Source: Cylindrodendrum hubeiense (lineage: Eukaryota; Ascomycota; Sordariomycetes; Hypocreales; Nectriaceae). Taken from it: a DNA stretch of 64,000 bases. A model generated the notes under the pieces. It did no database searches. It worked only from the letters and a program-made list of their open reading frames with translations, and was not told the DNA's origin. Positions 11,378 to 23,723 of this stretch are shown here, piece by piece (the first letter of the stretch is position 1; each line of letters opens with the position of its first letter). The position numbers and the translations under genes were made by a program. The stretch is from the NCBI GenBank assembly GCA_014621425.1, contig JAANBB010000072.1, positions 1 through 64,000 on the forward strand, written 5' to 3'.

Positions 11378-13525
11378 CTTGAATTCTTGTTCGAGGAGTT
11401 GATGATTACGGACCAAATCCCGCTCCGGGGGATTTGATGAAGGGTTTGGACCGGAGATGCGACGGCGAAAGAAGCGGGGGAAATGCTATCTAGTTATAAT
11501 ACTACCCGGAACCTAACTCACATCGCCGGTTCCATTTAGCTTCATCTCGCCGTCGGCAGTCGACAAGCCACATGGTAAGGTTCAAGCCACCGTCCTGTCT
11601 CGCCCAGTATCTGGGGTCGAATTTGTGCCAACGGTAAACAGCAATCGTCATTCTCAGGCAATGCAATTGAGGAGAGGCTTGAGAGTGTGTGATGCAAACA
11701 TGTCATGGCTTGCACTGTCGATCGGTTCAATCTTGCCATGCGCTGACAATTCTGACTCTCCGGATCTCGTGGAAAGCCTCTTCAAGATTCAGGGCGGCCA
11801 AACTCTCTCCCACTGGCGTGACTTGTTTTGGGCCGGTTGCAACATTCCTAAGGCCGGAGGTAAATGATGGCAACCACCACAATTGGCCTAAACCAAGCCA
11901 CTGATTTCCAGCTAGGGAGGGCATGGCTGAGTGGCGCACACATCTAGACGGAGAGTACCGGCCGAACTTGGACATACTTCAGCCATCGACCTGGAATATT
12001 GCAGACAAGATCAAATCGCTGAGGGGGAGAAGGTTCAGGGTCCTAATTTGCAAGAAGAAGCATAATCCGGTATGGGTTTCTTTCGCTATGGACAGCTGCG
12101 ATTTTGTTACTGAGTAGTACGAGGCTGCTCATGGCTTCGGCAGCCTTGCCTAGATCATGATACATCACCTGAAGCAGGATGATCGATCTTTTATTTCCAG
12201 ATTGTTCTCGTACCCGCTGTCAACCCCGTTATTTATCCTTTAATTCAGCCTAATTCATGCGCAGTTGCTTACACAGCTGAAGAGCGACTGAATATACTAT
12301 CGAGTCCATCATCGACCATTGTTCCCTTTTGTTGTGACATAAACCTTGTCATGTGCGACAACCTTGTTCAAGAAATTGCCAGGTATAACCTAAACCTGTA
12401 TGGCGTATGGCCATCATCCGGTTGGACGCAATTGAGTAGGTCCAAAGCGGTCATATGTATGTGTACTGCTGAGAAATAACGAAAAACATAGTTCGCAACT
12501 GAATTTGCCTATGGGCTCAAAGAGTTCGGGACTATTAGGCGAGACCAAGCATAAGTTTCAGATTTCCTTTTAGGTCCATGCTGGCATTTATTGTATCTGT
12601 TAAAGAGACCTTTTAAGCTGTTGTAGATACTGTCCTGAGGGGGAATGCAAGAAGCACTAACAACACCCAACAACCACCTAGAAAGGGTGATGGCGATGAC
12701 TGTGGTGATACCAGCAGGGAAAAATGAGGATGCGTCCGCAATAATGCTAGGGCCGGTATAAAGGTATTGTAAAAGGAATAAAATCAACAAGCCTGATCGA
12801 TACCATCATACAGTATCATCTGATCAAACGAGTCACAAGACGATGTTGCAAGAATGGGCCAAAAAGACTTAAAACCGGGCTTCCTAGAAGAAGCTACTGC
12901 ATAAAGACAAAGACAGCGATGATGTATTATCCATGATGTTGCTGGATGACAGTTCCAAAATGCCGGGCCTCCAACACCCCTTACCACCCGCGATGACTGA
13001 CTGACCATTTCATCACAAGTACTTACATCGTGTGCCAATACCCCCAAAAGGTACATATCCCTAACACCATACTTTAAAGATCCCTAGCTGTGATTAGTTA
13101 TGTTTTGATATTTTGTAGTCAGTATATTACTAGCTTAGTAATGGAATAAGTATAACATATATATAATAGCACATAATGGAAGTAAAATCATCACACATTG
13201 TTTATCATGGCTTCCTTCTAGTCGAGTGGAAGTAATATTCTGTTATGCTCCTGATTGAATATTTTATGGCCCTGAAACGTCGTACACCGGTAAGTAGCGG
13301 CGTTGTGACAACCCTTATCAGTGCCGTTTGATGCGAAGCAGAAGGTCACTCCACTCTGCTGCACTGGAAAGAAGAGTCACTGATTGAGTCGGTGGTGTAG
13401 ATGTGAGATAGCGGCCCACCTCAAAGAATCTTGATGAGAGTCCAAGCATCTCGGTGGCAAAACAAAAGTATAAAATAGTCGCTCTTCACACACCTCCTCA
13501 TTCAATATAGATACTAAGAATACTG
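11378..13525. other. Intergenic region with repeat copy B
   Basis: About 2.1 kb. Several frames at 11540-12120 are open on both strands but show no domain and no conserved splice pattern, so none is called. The right half is A+T-rich and contains repeat copy B. The last 300 bases are the 3' flank of the NACHT gene. Confidence 0.5.
12655..13015. repeat. Dispersed repeat, copy B (diverged)
   Basis: Partner of the copy at 5520-5875, in the same orientation. Shared words include ATCATACAGTATCATC at about 12806 and GATGACTGAC near the right end, in the same order and at nearly the same spacing. No coding capacity remains. Confidence 0.65.
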
Positions 13526-16500
13526 TTATATATGGCTAATAAATGCATGTTTTGGAACCTCAAGAGAGTCTTGTGCGTTTTGGACTGCGCTCTCCAGCTG
13601 ATTAAAAGGCATGTTCTTGCTTCCCTCCGGCGTTTCGATTCTACAATTTCCTCCCTCAACATACCATGTTAGGTGTTCCTCAAAGCTTCGCTCTAACCAA
13701 AACTTATATACTTCAGTAAACGATATGCTGTCCAGTGCGAGAAGAAATGCACAGAAATCTTCATCCGGAAAGGCCAACAGCTGATGCAAGGTATTCCTCC
13801 CAGCCAATCGCACAAACTGGTCTGGATCCTTGAATAGGGCCGCGAGAGCCTCGAGGGCTGGTTTCGACAGCGCCGACTTCCTAGTCAAGACGCCTACTGC
13901 ATATAGCTTTATCTCCTTGTTTGGATCCTGTAACAGGGGTGTGAGAGCCTCGAGGGTCGGCTCCGAGAGCGCCGACTGCTGACTCAACGCGTCCGATGCA
14001 ATTGACCGCACAGTCAGGTCCGGGTCCGTCAATAGGGACAGGAGGGCCGGCTCTGATAGCGCGGAATGCCGACTTAGGGCACGCACCGCTTCGGACCGCA
14101 CGCTCTCGCTTAAATCCTCTGATAGGGCCTTGAGGGTCTCGAGAAGTGGCCCCGATAGCACCAGGTCTCTTTTCAAGACGGACGCTACATCGAAACGCAC
14201 GAAGCCGCTTAGATCCTTCAACAGAGCTATGAGGGCTTCAAGGATCGGCTTCGACAGCGCCGACTGTCCCCCCAAGGCGCGCACCGCAGCGGACCGCACA
14301 CAGGGATACAAATCCTTCAACAGGGCCACGAGGGCGTCGAGAGCCGGCTCCGAGAGCGCCGACTGCTGACCCAAGGCGTCCGCCGCCGCGGCCCGCACAT
14401 CCGGCCTCGTGTCGCTCAACAGGGGCACGAGGAATTCAAGGGCCGACTCCGATAGCACCAGCTGCTGACCCAAGGCGCTCACCGCAGGGGACCACACATA
14501 CTGATCTGGATCCTTCAACAGGGCCATGAGGACCGGCTTTGGCAGCGCTGACTGCCGACCCAGAACGCATACCGCTGCGGAACGCACTTCCTCGTATGGA
14601 TCCTTCAACAGGGGCATGAGGGCCTCGAGGGTCGGCTCTGATAGCACCCTCTGCTGACCCAAGGCTCCCACTGCAGCGGACCGCACTTCTCCGTTTGGAT
14701 CCTTCAATAGAGGCATGAGGACCTCGAGAACCGGCTCCGGCAGGGCCAAGTGTCGACGCAAGGCGTCTGCCGCGGCGCACCGCACGTTCGGTTCCGGGTC
14801 TTTCAACACAGCCATGATAGTATCGAGGGTGGGCTCCGACAGCGCCGACTGGTCACTCAACGCGCCCGACGATCGCTGAATCAACGCTGCCGACGCAAGG
14901 CACCTCAAATTCGAGTCTGGATCCCTCAACAGGATCATGAGGGCATCAAGGATCCCCTCCGGAAGGGTTTTATGATCCTCCCCGAACATGCCAATAACCT
15001 CTCTTTTCAACCCTTTTGACAACGACAATCGGTCGTTAGGTTCCTCTCGTAGCACAGCCTCCAGGATTTGGTCCGGAAATTCTACCCCCTGTGCTAACTG
15101 TGAACAATTACGGAAGGTATATTCAAACATCAGCCACTGTTTCAAGTTCTCTTCAAGTTGTTTGATAAATTCCGGTATATCCTCTGATGGGGCTACTTCG
15201 CTGAGACAGTGCATGACCAGTCGTTGATGCACTGGTCCCAAGAGGTCGCGGGGCTCGTCCTCGATCATGCGGAAAAAACGGTAGAGTTGCTCCTCCCCGT
15301 GGTTAGCGTTAATTAGGCCAGCGACAAAACGCCAAAATATATCGTAGTGTGCGTTGTATTTCTGCTTCCGTATGAAGTTATTAGCATCGATATTTCTGAT
15401 ACTTGATCTCTCCTGTCGATTGCCAAGTTTTAGAACGAGCAGCTGCTCTCCAGACGTCCACTGCTGGACAAAATATTGCGCAGCAAAGTACTCCTGAAAG
15501 GTCAGGTGTATAAAGTGGTAATTTCGGTCCTCAACATTCGATGATGCGTCTGATGTGCGCAGGAAAGAAAGTCGTGCAAGTGCCTCGTCAAGTGGCAACC
15601 CAGACAGTGGGAACTTATCGACAATCTCGTCTCGATGCGCTGGCGTGAAGTCTATTACGTTGCTGTACAAGCCGTTAAAGGCAAGATATTCAAGCAGTGC
15701 AATCTCAGTCTTGACACTGCGCTCGATCTCAGCAGGCCGAGCTGATCGGGCATGGCCCTCGAACATCTTGCCCAATCGCACGACGTCTTTCTTCCACAAC
15801 CTTCGCTCGATAGCTTGGAATATGTGGGTCATGGTATCCGGCTTAGTTCCCACGTCAAAGTCTTCCCAAGTGTAGCAAAGCGCGTCTAGCTGAATTGGGA
15901 TACGCACAAGACCCTGGATAAGCCAATGGTCATTAAGGAAGGACTGGACTTCGTTGGCCCTTGGCTTTATTTTGTAGTCAGCTTCGAGGTAAGATTTTAC
16001 CTGATCTGGATAAAACCCAATCGTTTCTAATTCGAGGTCTATATGTCCGATTCCGTTGGGAAGGCTGGCGTTTGGCCGGGATGTAATAATGACATTAGGC
16101 TGATTTAAAAGAACCTCGAGGAAACGGAACATATCTCCATCACTGTGTAAGTCCTGGATGAGTTCGTCAAGGCCATCAAGAACAAATAGGGTTCTACTGC
16201 TGTGGGTGTCCTTTAATTTTTGCCACAGCTCTCTAGCGAAAAGACGGCCATTTTCGTGTCCCTGGCTAGAAAAGTATTCATGATAGAACAGTTCTTCGTG
16301 GTTATAACCCGGGGCCGACCGGCCTTTTAAGTTCCGCAAAGGCACCCAGAGCAAGCGGTCGAATAACTCAGTCCATACGCGATGAAGCTCCGTTTGCATA
16401 CCATGTGTAAAGTCATAGACCATCTTCTTGCACAATGTAGTCTTCCCAACTCCGGCGCGCCCTCGAATCAAGATTCGTCTTGGTTGCATCATGCGACCGT

Positions 16501-17864
16501 CGCGTCTATCGCGTTGATTAAAGAGCGTCGGCAATTCGACCTGTATCATCTCATCTGGTGTCTCAACTTTTTGTCGAGCGAGTAGCGAAAATGGGGAGGA
16601 ATGAGGTGTGTCCGAGCGAAGTGCCTTTTCTCCCGGCTGTTCCACAATGGCAAGATTGATGTAGCACTTGTTCATCGGTAACTTCTGGCCGGAGAGTCGT
16701 TCAATCTGGAGTTTGTCTTCATGATAGTGATCATTCCGTAAGAATGCGTCCGCTTGCTCAAGTGGTGTTTGCTCCTCACGAATTTTCTTGAGAATCTCCT
16801 TGATCTCTTCAGCAGCTTGTTTATAGTCATCACACTCCGGGCTGCGGAACTTGTTCATCAGAACGTGGCATCGATTGAGCCGCTTGTGTTCAAATATTTG
16901 CGCCGTTGCAGAGCTTTTATCAACCAGCTACCGGTTGTTAGCAACCTTTTATAACCTTTTATAAGGAATGTTGGACGAGAAGTGGGCGAACTAGGAGACG
17001 CTCTGCACTTACTTGTTTTGGTTGGTACAGGGGGAACCCCAACCGCCAAAGAAGACAGAGGACGAGTAGTAAAGGTGAAAATGAGTATAGTACTAAAGAT
17101 GCTACTAGAACGACATGCCAGGCCAGAAACGCCCGATTTGAAAACATCCAAGACATATGAATTTTACTAAGAAGACTCGTCTCGTGAGCTTCCCAGAAAG
17201 TGAAGACGTAAAAATGCTTTTCTTCTCGTAGCTCAACAAATCTGCGCACGAGTTCGTCGAGATTGGGTGTCGGTTCGTTCGCGTAGTCAATCAGTGCGGT
17301 GACTGTTTGGTCTTTGAGCGAGGCCCAGACCTTTAGAGTGAGATCTGGCATATCTTTGAAAGCAGTCCCCAGGAATGGCGTGGCAAGGAAAACAATTCCA
17401 CGGGTCGCTCTTATTAGAGATGGGCTACCACTTTCATCGCTATGACGGCGATCAATCTCAAGAGCTTTAATCAAGATTATGCCCCCCAGGCACGACGCGA
17501 TGAAGAAAACTGGTCGGTTTGCTGCTGCCTGTTTGTTTTGTGCCAAATGCTGTCTGATACTGCGGAGCAAAAAGTGAGCAGACTCTTCGAGCGTTGTCGG
17601 GATTGACTTTTGAAACAGGTTGGTCGGCCAGTCACAGGTGAAAATGCGAGCCCTCCCTACTTCGCTTGGGAGCATCTTTGAATCTTTCAACCAGTTGACT
17701 TGTTCCTTGGGATGTTTGGGGTCTTTCCATATCCACGTATCCGGCGACTTCGTGTCCAGGCCATGGATGGCAATAATGTCGATGTCTGTTCTCGTGTTCT
17801 CGTCAACAGGGTGAACTTGATCAAAAGCGGGGGGGCTGGTTTGACGAGCCATATTGGCGACCAT
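13526..17864 (-). CDS. NLR-type STAND protein: alpha/beta hydrolase - TM - NACHT - HEAT repeats
   Basis: Model, read leftward: exons 17864-17013 and 16927-13526, joined in phase, 1417 residues. The N-terminal alpha/beta hydrolase-like domain (about residues 20-230) starts with AIHGLDTKSPDTW. Its nucleophile elbow reads ASCLGG, with Cys where related domains have Ser; the late His lies in RCHVLMNKF. A hydrophobic helix pair at about 240-280 suggests membrane association. The NACHT domain has the P-loop GRAGVGKT at 440-447 and Walker B LFVLDGLDEL about 120 residues later. About twelve HEAT-like repeats of 30-33 residues (consensus LSEPaLeaLmpLLKDPxxxVRsaA) cover about 935-1340. Such proteins act in fungal non-self recognition and programmed cell death, with ligand-driven oligomerisation; that role is inferred. 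An upstream in-frame ATG at 18038 would add 58 residues; the nearer ATG is preferred because a plausible 5' UTR intron separates them. Confidence 0.92.
13830..14960 (-). repeat. 99-bp coding repeats of the NACHT-HEAT gene
   Basis: About twelve tandem units of 99 bp (two of 90 bp) encode the HEAT-like repeats. Blocks such as CAGCGCCGACTG and the GGATCCTTCAACAGGG segment recur nearly unchanged between units. The high DNA similarity between units suggests recent duplication or gene conversion inside the array. Confidence 0.85.
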
Positions 17865-18565
17865 GATTGGTGAGTGGAGGTTGAAGGCGCGATGCGTGTT
17901 CTGGCGTATAGGGTAACACAAGCTCTCACACCTAACCAAGACCACCAAGAGAGCCAATCTCTGGGAGGCACGACGATAGAGAAGAAGCCACAGACGAGAG
18001 TGGAATTGGCAACGGGCAGGCATTTGAGAAGCCGTCAAGCAGATCTGGGCAAAGTTAGACGAAGCGACGAATAAGAAGTGACTAGATTAATCATCCGAAA
18101 CATGCCAGCCCTCTTCCTCACGTGTGCACTCTGTCACAGCGACGCACATTCACGCCCATTAGAATGCCCTTCTGATACGCCACTTGTAGACGAATAGGGG
18201 GATTAAAATATGATTTACAGCCCTGCACCACTGTGGGTTGAACATAATGCGATGGCGGACAACGATACCGTGGTGTACGGGCACTGCATTCATATCACAT
18301 CACATTTCTGGAGTGGCCGTCGACAGAACCTGCTTGGTTTTTTTCAAGGTTAGATTTGGCTTATTTCTGCTCCTACTGAGATTACTGCTCTGAGCCTAAT
18401 TGACCGACTCAAATTCTAGGCTGGCTACAGTTTGGCCACCTGAATACTCGACATTAACAAGTATTTTTAACGGACAATTAAAAGAGAATGTACTGTCAAC
18501 CAGCCTATATGAAGGAAAATGGAAGAGCACAACCACCGAACCACAAGCGGGTCCTTGAGATCCCG

Positions 18566-18667
18566 GGTGAGATGGCCGAGTTGGTTATGGCGCCAGGTTA
18601 AGGTCAACCTTAACACCTCAATTTCCTGGTGGAGCAATCCTCCTGGGTTCGAATCCCAGTCTCATCA
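18566..18667 (+). tRNA. tRNA-Leu (anticodon AAG) with a 20-nt intron
   Basis: The cloverleaf can be drawn completely. Acceptor strands are GGTGAGA (18566-18572) and TCTCATC (18660-18666), followed by the discriminator A. The D-stem is GCC/GGC, and the anticodon stem CCAGG (18593-18597) pairs with CCTGG (18625-18629). The anticodon AAG is at 18600-18602. An intron at about 18604-18623 sits directly 3' of position 37, the usual eukaryotic place. A long type-II variable arm (GGA...TCC) and the T-arm CTGGG-TTCGAAT-CCCAG follow. A T-run at about 18670-18676 fits a polymerase III terminator. Confidence 0.93.
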
Positions 18668-18668
18668 T

Positions 18669-18677
18669 TCTTTTTTT
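18669..18677 (+). terminator. Pol III terminator of tRNA-Leu
   Basis: A run of seven T residues begins two to three bases after the mature 3' end of the tRNA, as expected for RNA polymerase III termination. Confidence 0.75.
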
Positions 18678-20089
18678 GCCCATTGGCACCCTTTTATAAG
18701 GCAGTACCTCTCTCACCTCTCGGCCGCCCGATGAGCATTCCTGAAAAAATGACTTGCTATTCTGCAATGTATTTAACCTTATTGCTACAGTGGGGCTGAG
18801 TCTTAGCATCAGCAGTTTAATTTTAGATTCTTCTCTGCATCAGGCCATTCTCAATCAGTGATAAGACAACTTAGATAACTAAATCTAACCCCGATCTACT
18901 ACGTAGAGAACCCTATAGTGTTATTGTAGCCGGCGTTTGTTAAGCGTTTATTTGAGATTTGTAGCAATCTGCAGGCTCATACAATGGGTGTGGCACGCGA
19001 GGACTCATGCAGATTAGTTGGCGGTTAGCACAGTGGACAGAAAACATAGCACACCAAAGCCCGAAGTTGGTAAAAGCAACAAGTCCCAAAGCAGGCTCAG
19101 TGGCCTAAAGAATCCTACGGTGAGGTTGTAGGCCTCAGCTACAGATATCTGGGTGCCATGCTTCTTTTGTCCACCGCTTTATGAGCTTGTATTTACCACT
19201 ACAAATCTACATGGTTTATTCGAAAAGTTGTTCCGCCAAGACGCTAGCAGCAGCTAGAGACAAGAAAAAAAGAAATAGAGAAAGATCACACTGGATCTCC
19301 TAGGTTCCTTGCTCCGTTTTTTTCCTGTTTCCTTGATCCGACTGCTCGTAATGCCACCCAATCTGACATTTCAACATGGGCTCCGGCGGTTGCGTTGGAG
19401 AGCTCTTGCAGCGGGCAAACAACCCAGAAATTGTAGAGATAACTGGGATATAAACCTGCCAGTTTGCCGCAGACATCCTCCTATTATTATGGGTCGGGTG
19501 TCCTTGTCATTTGCTGGGAAAGGAGAGTTTCCACACCGCCTATTATTCTAACACCCTCCATAAGTCCTACCCAAAGTGTGCTTCACCGGAGAGGAGACTC
19601 CGAGTTAAGAAGTGCTATACTGCTTAGGTAGTATATTTACTTAAAACTAGCTTAAATACAGAGAAGTTATATTTGCAAGCTACGAAGTATAATGCGATGT
19701 GTCAATGAGCGGCAGTCGCATTATATAATAGTTATATGGCACAACACGATTGTGGTTACTACTTAATCTTCTAACTCGGCGGTTACTGGATTCATTGCAC
19801 CAGGCCATTATCTGCCTAATGTGGCTTTGTACAGCTTACACTGTTCTTACATAGGTGTAATCACTCACAGCAGCCAAAATTGACCTATTGACGACCTGAT
19901 TGGAGTTAGTCACGTCGACTTGCAGATTTACGATCACGTGATGGACTGCGCAGTCGCTCAGCATCGAGACGCGGAAAAGTGAACGCAGCCTGGGAAACGC
20001 GTTGGGAAAATTCTCAACAATCTCTGCCCTTCAAACCACCAACCGAAAAAAGCTAAGTTACGCGATACCACCTCGAATTAGCTCTAAAC

Positions 20090-23000
20090 ATGCCCGGGTT
20101 CTTCAAGTTGTTTCATCGATCAAAGTCGAGCACGACGCCGTCTCCTCCTCCACCTCTCACCTCCACAACCCCGCCCGAGGAACACCCACAAGGCTTAGAG
20201 GTGGTAGCTGAAGGGGTCGATCCTGTCATCGAGTACAAAGCATCGGCCATCCCTAAGTAGCCTTGAAGCTTACTTATTATAGTATCGTTGCTATCCATGG
20301 TCTTAACGGCCATCGAGAAAAGACATGGACCGCAGCAAACGGTGTTCACTGGCTTCGTACCCTTCTTCCGAACGATCTCCCCAATGCACGAATTCTTTGC
20401 TGGGGCTACGATGCGAATACCCATAACTCTTCTGTTGTGAGCTACCAATATCTCTACGATCATGCCCGGGCACTTGTGTCCGACCTGTCTAGGAAGCGAA
20501 AGATTACGAATGTAAGCCTCATCATGGCTCCTGGCCAAGGGAAGCTACACACATCTAATAAAACCTAGACCTTGGAGCGGCCGATCATCTTTATCGCACA
20601 TAGCATTGGAGGGCTTGTTCTCAAGAGTGTGAGTGATGAGAATAAATTATATCACCTGAATAGTGTTAACAAATCTTGGCTGGTAACTCACAGGCCCTGA
20701 TACACTCAGATGCAGCTCGTCAAGGAGCTCTACTCGAACAACGATCAATAAAGCTTTCAACCTACGGGATTCTATTCATGGGCACCCCTCATCAAGGCGG
20801 GAATGGTGTCCAACTTGGACGCGTACTTGCTAATGTTGCTTCTGTCTTTATTGCCGCTGATGACCGCCTTCTCAAGCATCTTGAACGAGACTCAGAATGG
20901 TTGCAGCAGCAGTTAGGGCAGTATGGCCCGATTAGCGGAGACTTTGTCACGAAGTTTGCTTATGAAGAGTACAAGACTCCAACACTTCTTGGACACAGCA
21001 TTATGGTGGGCTGAATATAGTACCCAACAAAGCGATCAAGTAGCTTACTACGTTTCAGGTGGTTCCGAAGGCATCTGCAGTGGTTCCTGGACAGGCAGAC
21101 GCTGAGCCTATCGTAGCCCATGGAGATCATATCTCTATGGTCAAATTTCCCTCAAGAGACAACGTCGATTATACGACCGTATCGGAACAATTGCAGATCA
21201 TGGCCATGGAGGCTGAGGATACTGTCCAATCACGGTGGGAAGCAGACAGACGAGCAGAGAGTGGTATGGACCCCTAAAGTTAGTGGTGTGTACTCAACGA
21301 TTAATGGCGTCTCATGGTTGCAGCACGATGCAATACAATCCCGGCCCGTCAACTGCCTCCTGGTGTGTCCTGGCCGCTCATCTTATGTTCGTCTGACTAA
21401 CTTGGCTAACGAAAATCTTCTTTACTCCTAAGAACGACCAGATACACCCCCGACTCCATCGTCGACTGTGATCCCCTTCCGCCGCGATCCCAAATTTGTC
21501 TCCCGTAGTGACATTCTCGAAAGGATTCATCAGCTATGCTTCCAGCCTGCTGGGCGCATGGCCCTTGTCGGCCTTGGTGGAGTTGGGTAAGTCTTAGTTC
21601 GTCGGACCTAAGAGTTGTGCTTACAGACAGATAGAAAGTCACAATTAGCAATCGAGTTCGCCTATCAAATTAAAGACCAAAATGAATGTGGAGAACAAGT
21701 GTGGGTATTTTGGGTCCATGCCGGAACTATCGCACGCATCGAAGAATCCTTCAAGGCCATCGCAGATGCTACCAAGATCCCGCGCCGAGATGAACCGAGT
21801 GTCGACATCAAGCAGTTGGTTTATGGCTGGCTTAGCAACGAAAACAGAGGAAGATGGTGTATGATACTGGATAGCGCCGATGACCATGATGTCTTTTTCC
21901 AGTCAAATGACAGCGGCGAGAATGGTCGAAGATTGGCCGCATACTTACCGTCAAGTCGAAATGGATCTATATTGATCACCACTCGCAACCGAGACCTGGC
22001 ATATAGACTCACCGACGACTATCAAGCTATTATCGAAGTCGGGCCAATGATGGAGACAGACGCACTTCAACTCCTAGAGAACAGACTTGGGCCGCTTTCA
22101 AGTAATTGCCCAGCAGCAGATCTAGTCCGAGCTCTAGACTGTATCCCCCTCGCTATTAGCCAAGCTGCCGCTTATATACAAGCGAGATCACCGCGTATGA
22201 CACTGTTGAAGTACCTAGCCGAGTTTCATGAGAGCGAGAGCAAGAGAGTCCGGCTCCTTGGTCATGATGCAGGCGACCTTCGACGGGATGGAGCAGCCTC
22301 CAATGCAATTCTTACGACCTGGTGGATCTCGTTCAACCACATCTACAATAAGAGGCGTTCTGCCGCAGATTTGCTGTCGTTCATGAGCTTCTTCAATCGA
22401 CAAGGCATACCTGAGAGGCTCCTTAACCCCCTCACGCAAAGTGCTGATGATGCACAAGCACATTCGGGTAAGAACACAAGCTCAAAATCTGAGAGTAGCA
22501 ATGATGAGACAGATTACGATTACGAATTCGGAGAAGATGTAAAGACATTGAGCGATTATTTCCTGATTATAGCTGTCGAAGGAAATATGTTTCAGATGCA
22601 CGACCTTGTACAACTATCCACAAGGAAATGGCTAGAAGCAAGCCATTATCATGAGATATGCAAGATTCGGTTTATTGTTCTACTTGATAAATCATTTCCG
22701 TCGGGAAATTATGGGACTTGGGAGGTTTGTAAAATACTCTTTCCACATACTGAAGAAGCAATAAAGCATCGTCCAAAGAGCGGCGATGATAAAGAGACAT
22801 GGGCAAATCTTTTACAGAGAGGGGGGTGGTATGCACTATTGCAGGGTATGTACAGCTGTGCAGAGCTACTGCTGAAGAAAGCAACAAAGACACAAGAAGA
22901 GACGTTGGGTAGGGAAGCCCCGAAAACTCTACTGAGTATGTCAAGGCTTGCATCAACATACAGGAACCAAAGTCGATGGGAGGAGGCAGAGGAGCTAGGT

Positions 23001-23723
23001 ATATACGTGACGGAGATTCGTAGGACGAAACTGGGACCTGATCATCCTTATACGCTGATCAGCATGAGCAATCTTGCATCAGTATATAGGGATCAGGGCC
23101 GATGGCAGGAGGCAGAGAGACTAGAGGTACAAGTGATGGAGACTCATAAGATAACACTAGGACCTGATCACCCTGATACACTGATTAGTATGAACAATCT
23201 TGGAGAAACATACAAGAGCCAGGGTCGATGGGAGGAAGCAGAAAAGCTAGATATATACGTGATGGAGATTCGTAGGACGAAACTGGGACCTGATCATCCT
23301 TCTACGCTGACCAGTATGAACAATCTTGCATCGGTATATAGGAATCTGGGCCGATGGCAGGAGGCAGAGACGCTATTTATGCAAGTAACGGAGACTTGCA
23401 AGACGGAAATAGGACCTGATCATCCTTCTACGCTGGGTAGCATGAGTAATCTTGCATTAGTATATAGGGATCAGGGGCGATGGCCGGAGGCAGAAACACT
23501 ATTTGTGCAAGTAACGGAGACTTGCAAAACGAAGTTAGGACCTGATCATCCTTATACGCTGCGTAGCATGAGTAATCTGGCTTTCACTTGGAAAACAGAA
23601 GGCCGACATGACGAAGCCTTGGCCTTGATGGAGGCCTGTGCTCAAACTCAGCGGCAAGTTCTTGGTATACAACATCCCGATAGTCTCTCATCATTATTCA
23701 CCATACGGCGATGGAGGAGTTAG
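20090..23723 (+). CDS. NLR-type STAND protein: alpha/beta hydrolase - NB-ARC - TPR
   Basis: Model: exons 20090-20232, 20283-20511, 20569-20628, 20694-21005, 21059-21263, 21324-21362, 21433-21586 and 21635-23723; phases agree; 1076 residues. A short proline-rich leader precedes the hydrolase-like domain, which shows DIVAIHGLNGHREKTW, an intact nucleophile elbow AHSIGG and a late catalytic-His segment GDHISMVKF. The NB-ARC P-loop GLGGVGKS is split by the last intron; downstream are WCMILDSADD (kinase 2), ILITTRNRD (RNBS-B-like) and CIPLAISQAAAY (GLPL-like). The C-terminus has six to seven kinesin-light-chain-type TPRs of 42 residues with the core LGPDHPxTLxSMxNLAxVY. The 39-nt exon at 21324-21362 is less certain, but keeps phase and gives a basic linker typical of related proteins. 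Function in non-self recognition is inferred. Confidence 0.92.
22890..23690 (+). repeat. 126-bp coding repeats of the NB-ARC-TPR gene
   Basis: Six or so tandem 126-bp units encode the TPRs. Long blocks such as GGACCTGATCATCCTT and ATGAGTAATCTTGCA recur almost unchanged, and units alternate between two subtypes (the EIRRTKLG and ETCKTxLG forms). This points to recent duplication within the array. Confidence 0.85.

Larger units (their letters stand above)
17865..20089. other. Divergent intergenic region between the two NLR genes
   Basis: About 2.2 kb separating head-to-head NLR genes. It contains one tRNA-Leu gene (18566-18667). The rest is A+T-rich, particularly 19600-19760, with many TA steps and no supported coding frame, which resembles decayed repeat sequence. 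No transposon ends are recognised. Confidence 0.6.

Noticed and set aside
11540..12120. Cluster of frames on both strands
   Set aside because: None has family features or phase-consistent introns; overlapping frames on both strands argue for chance.
13830..14960. Regular repeats resembling a CRISPR or satellite array
   Set aside because: The periodic units are coding HEAT repeats within one long frame; there are no unique spacers.
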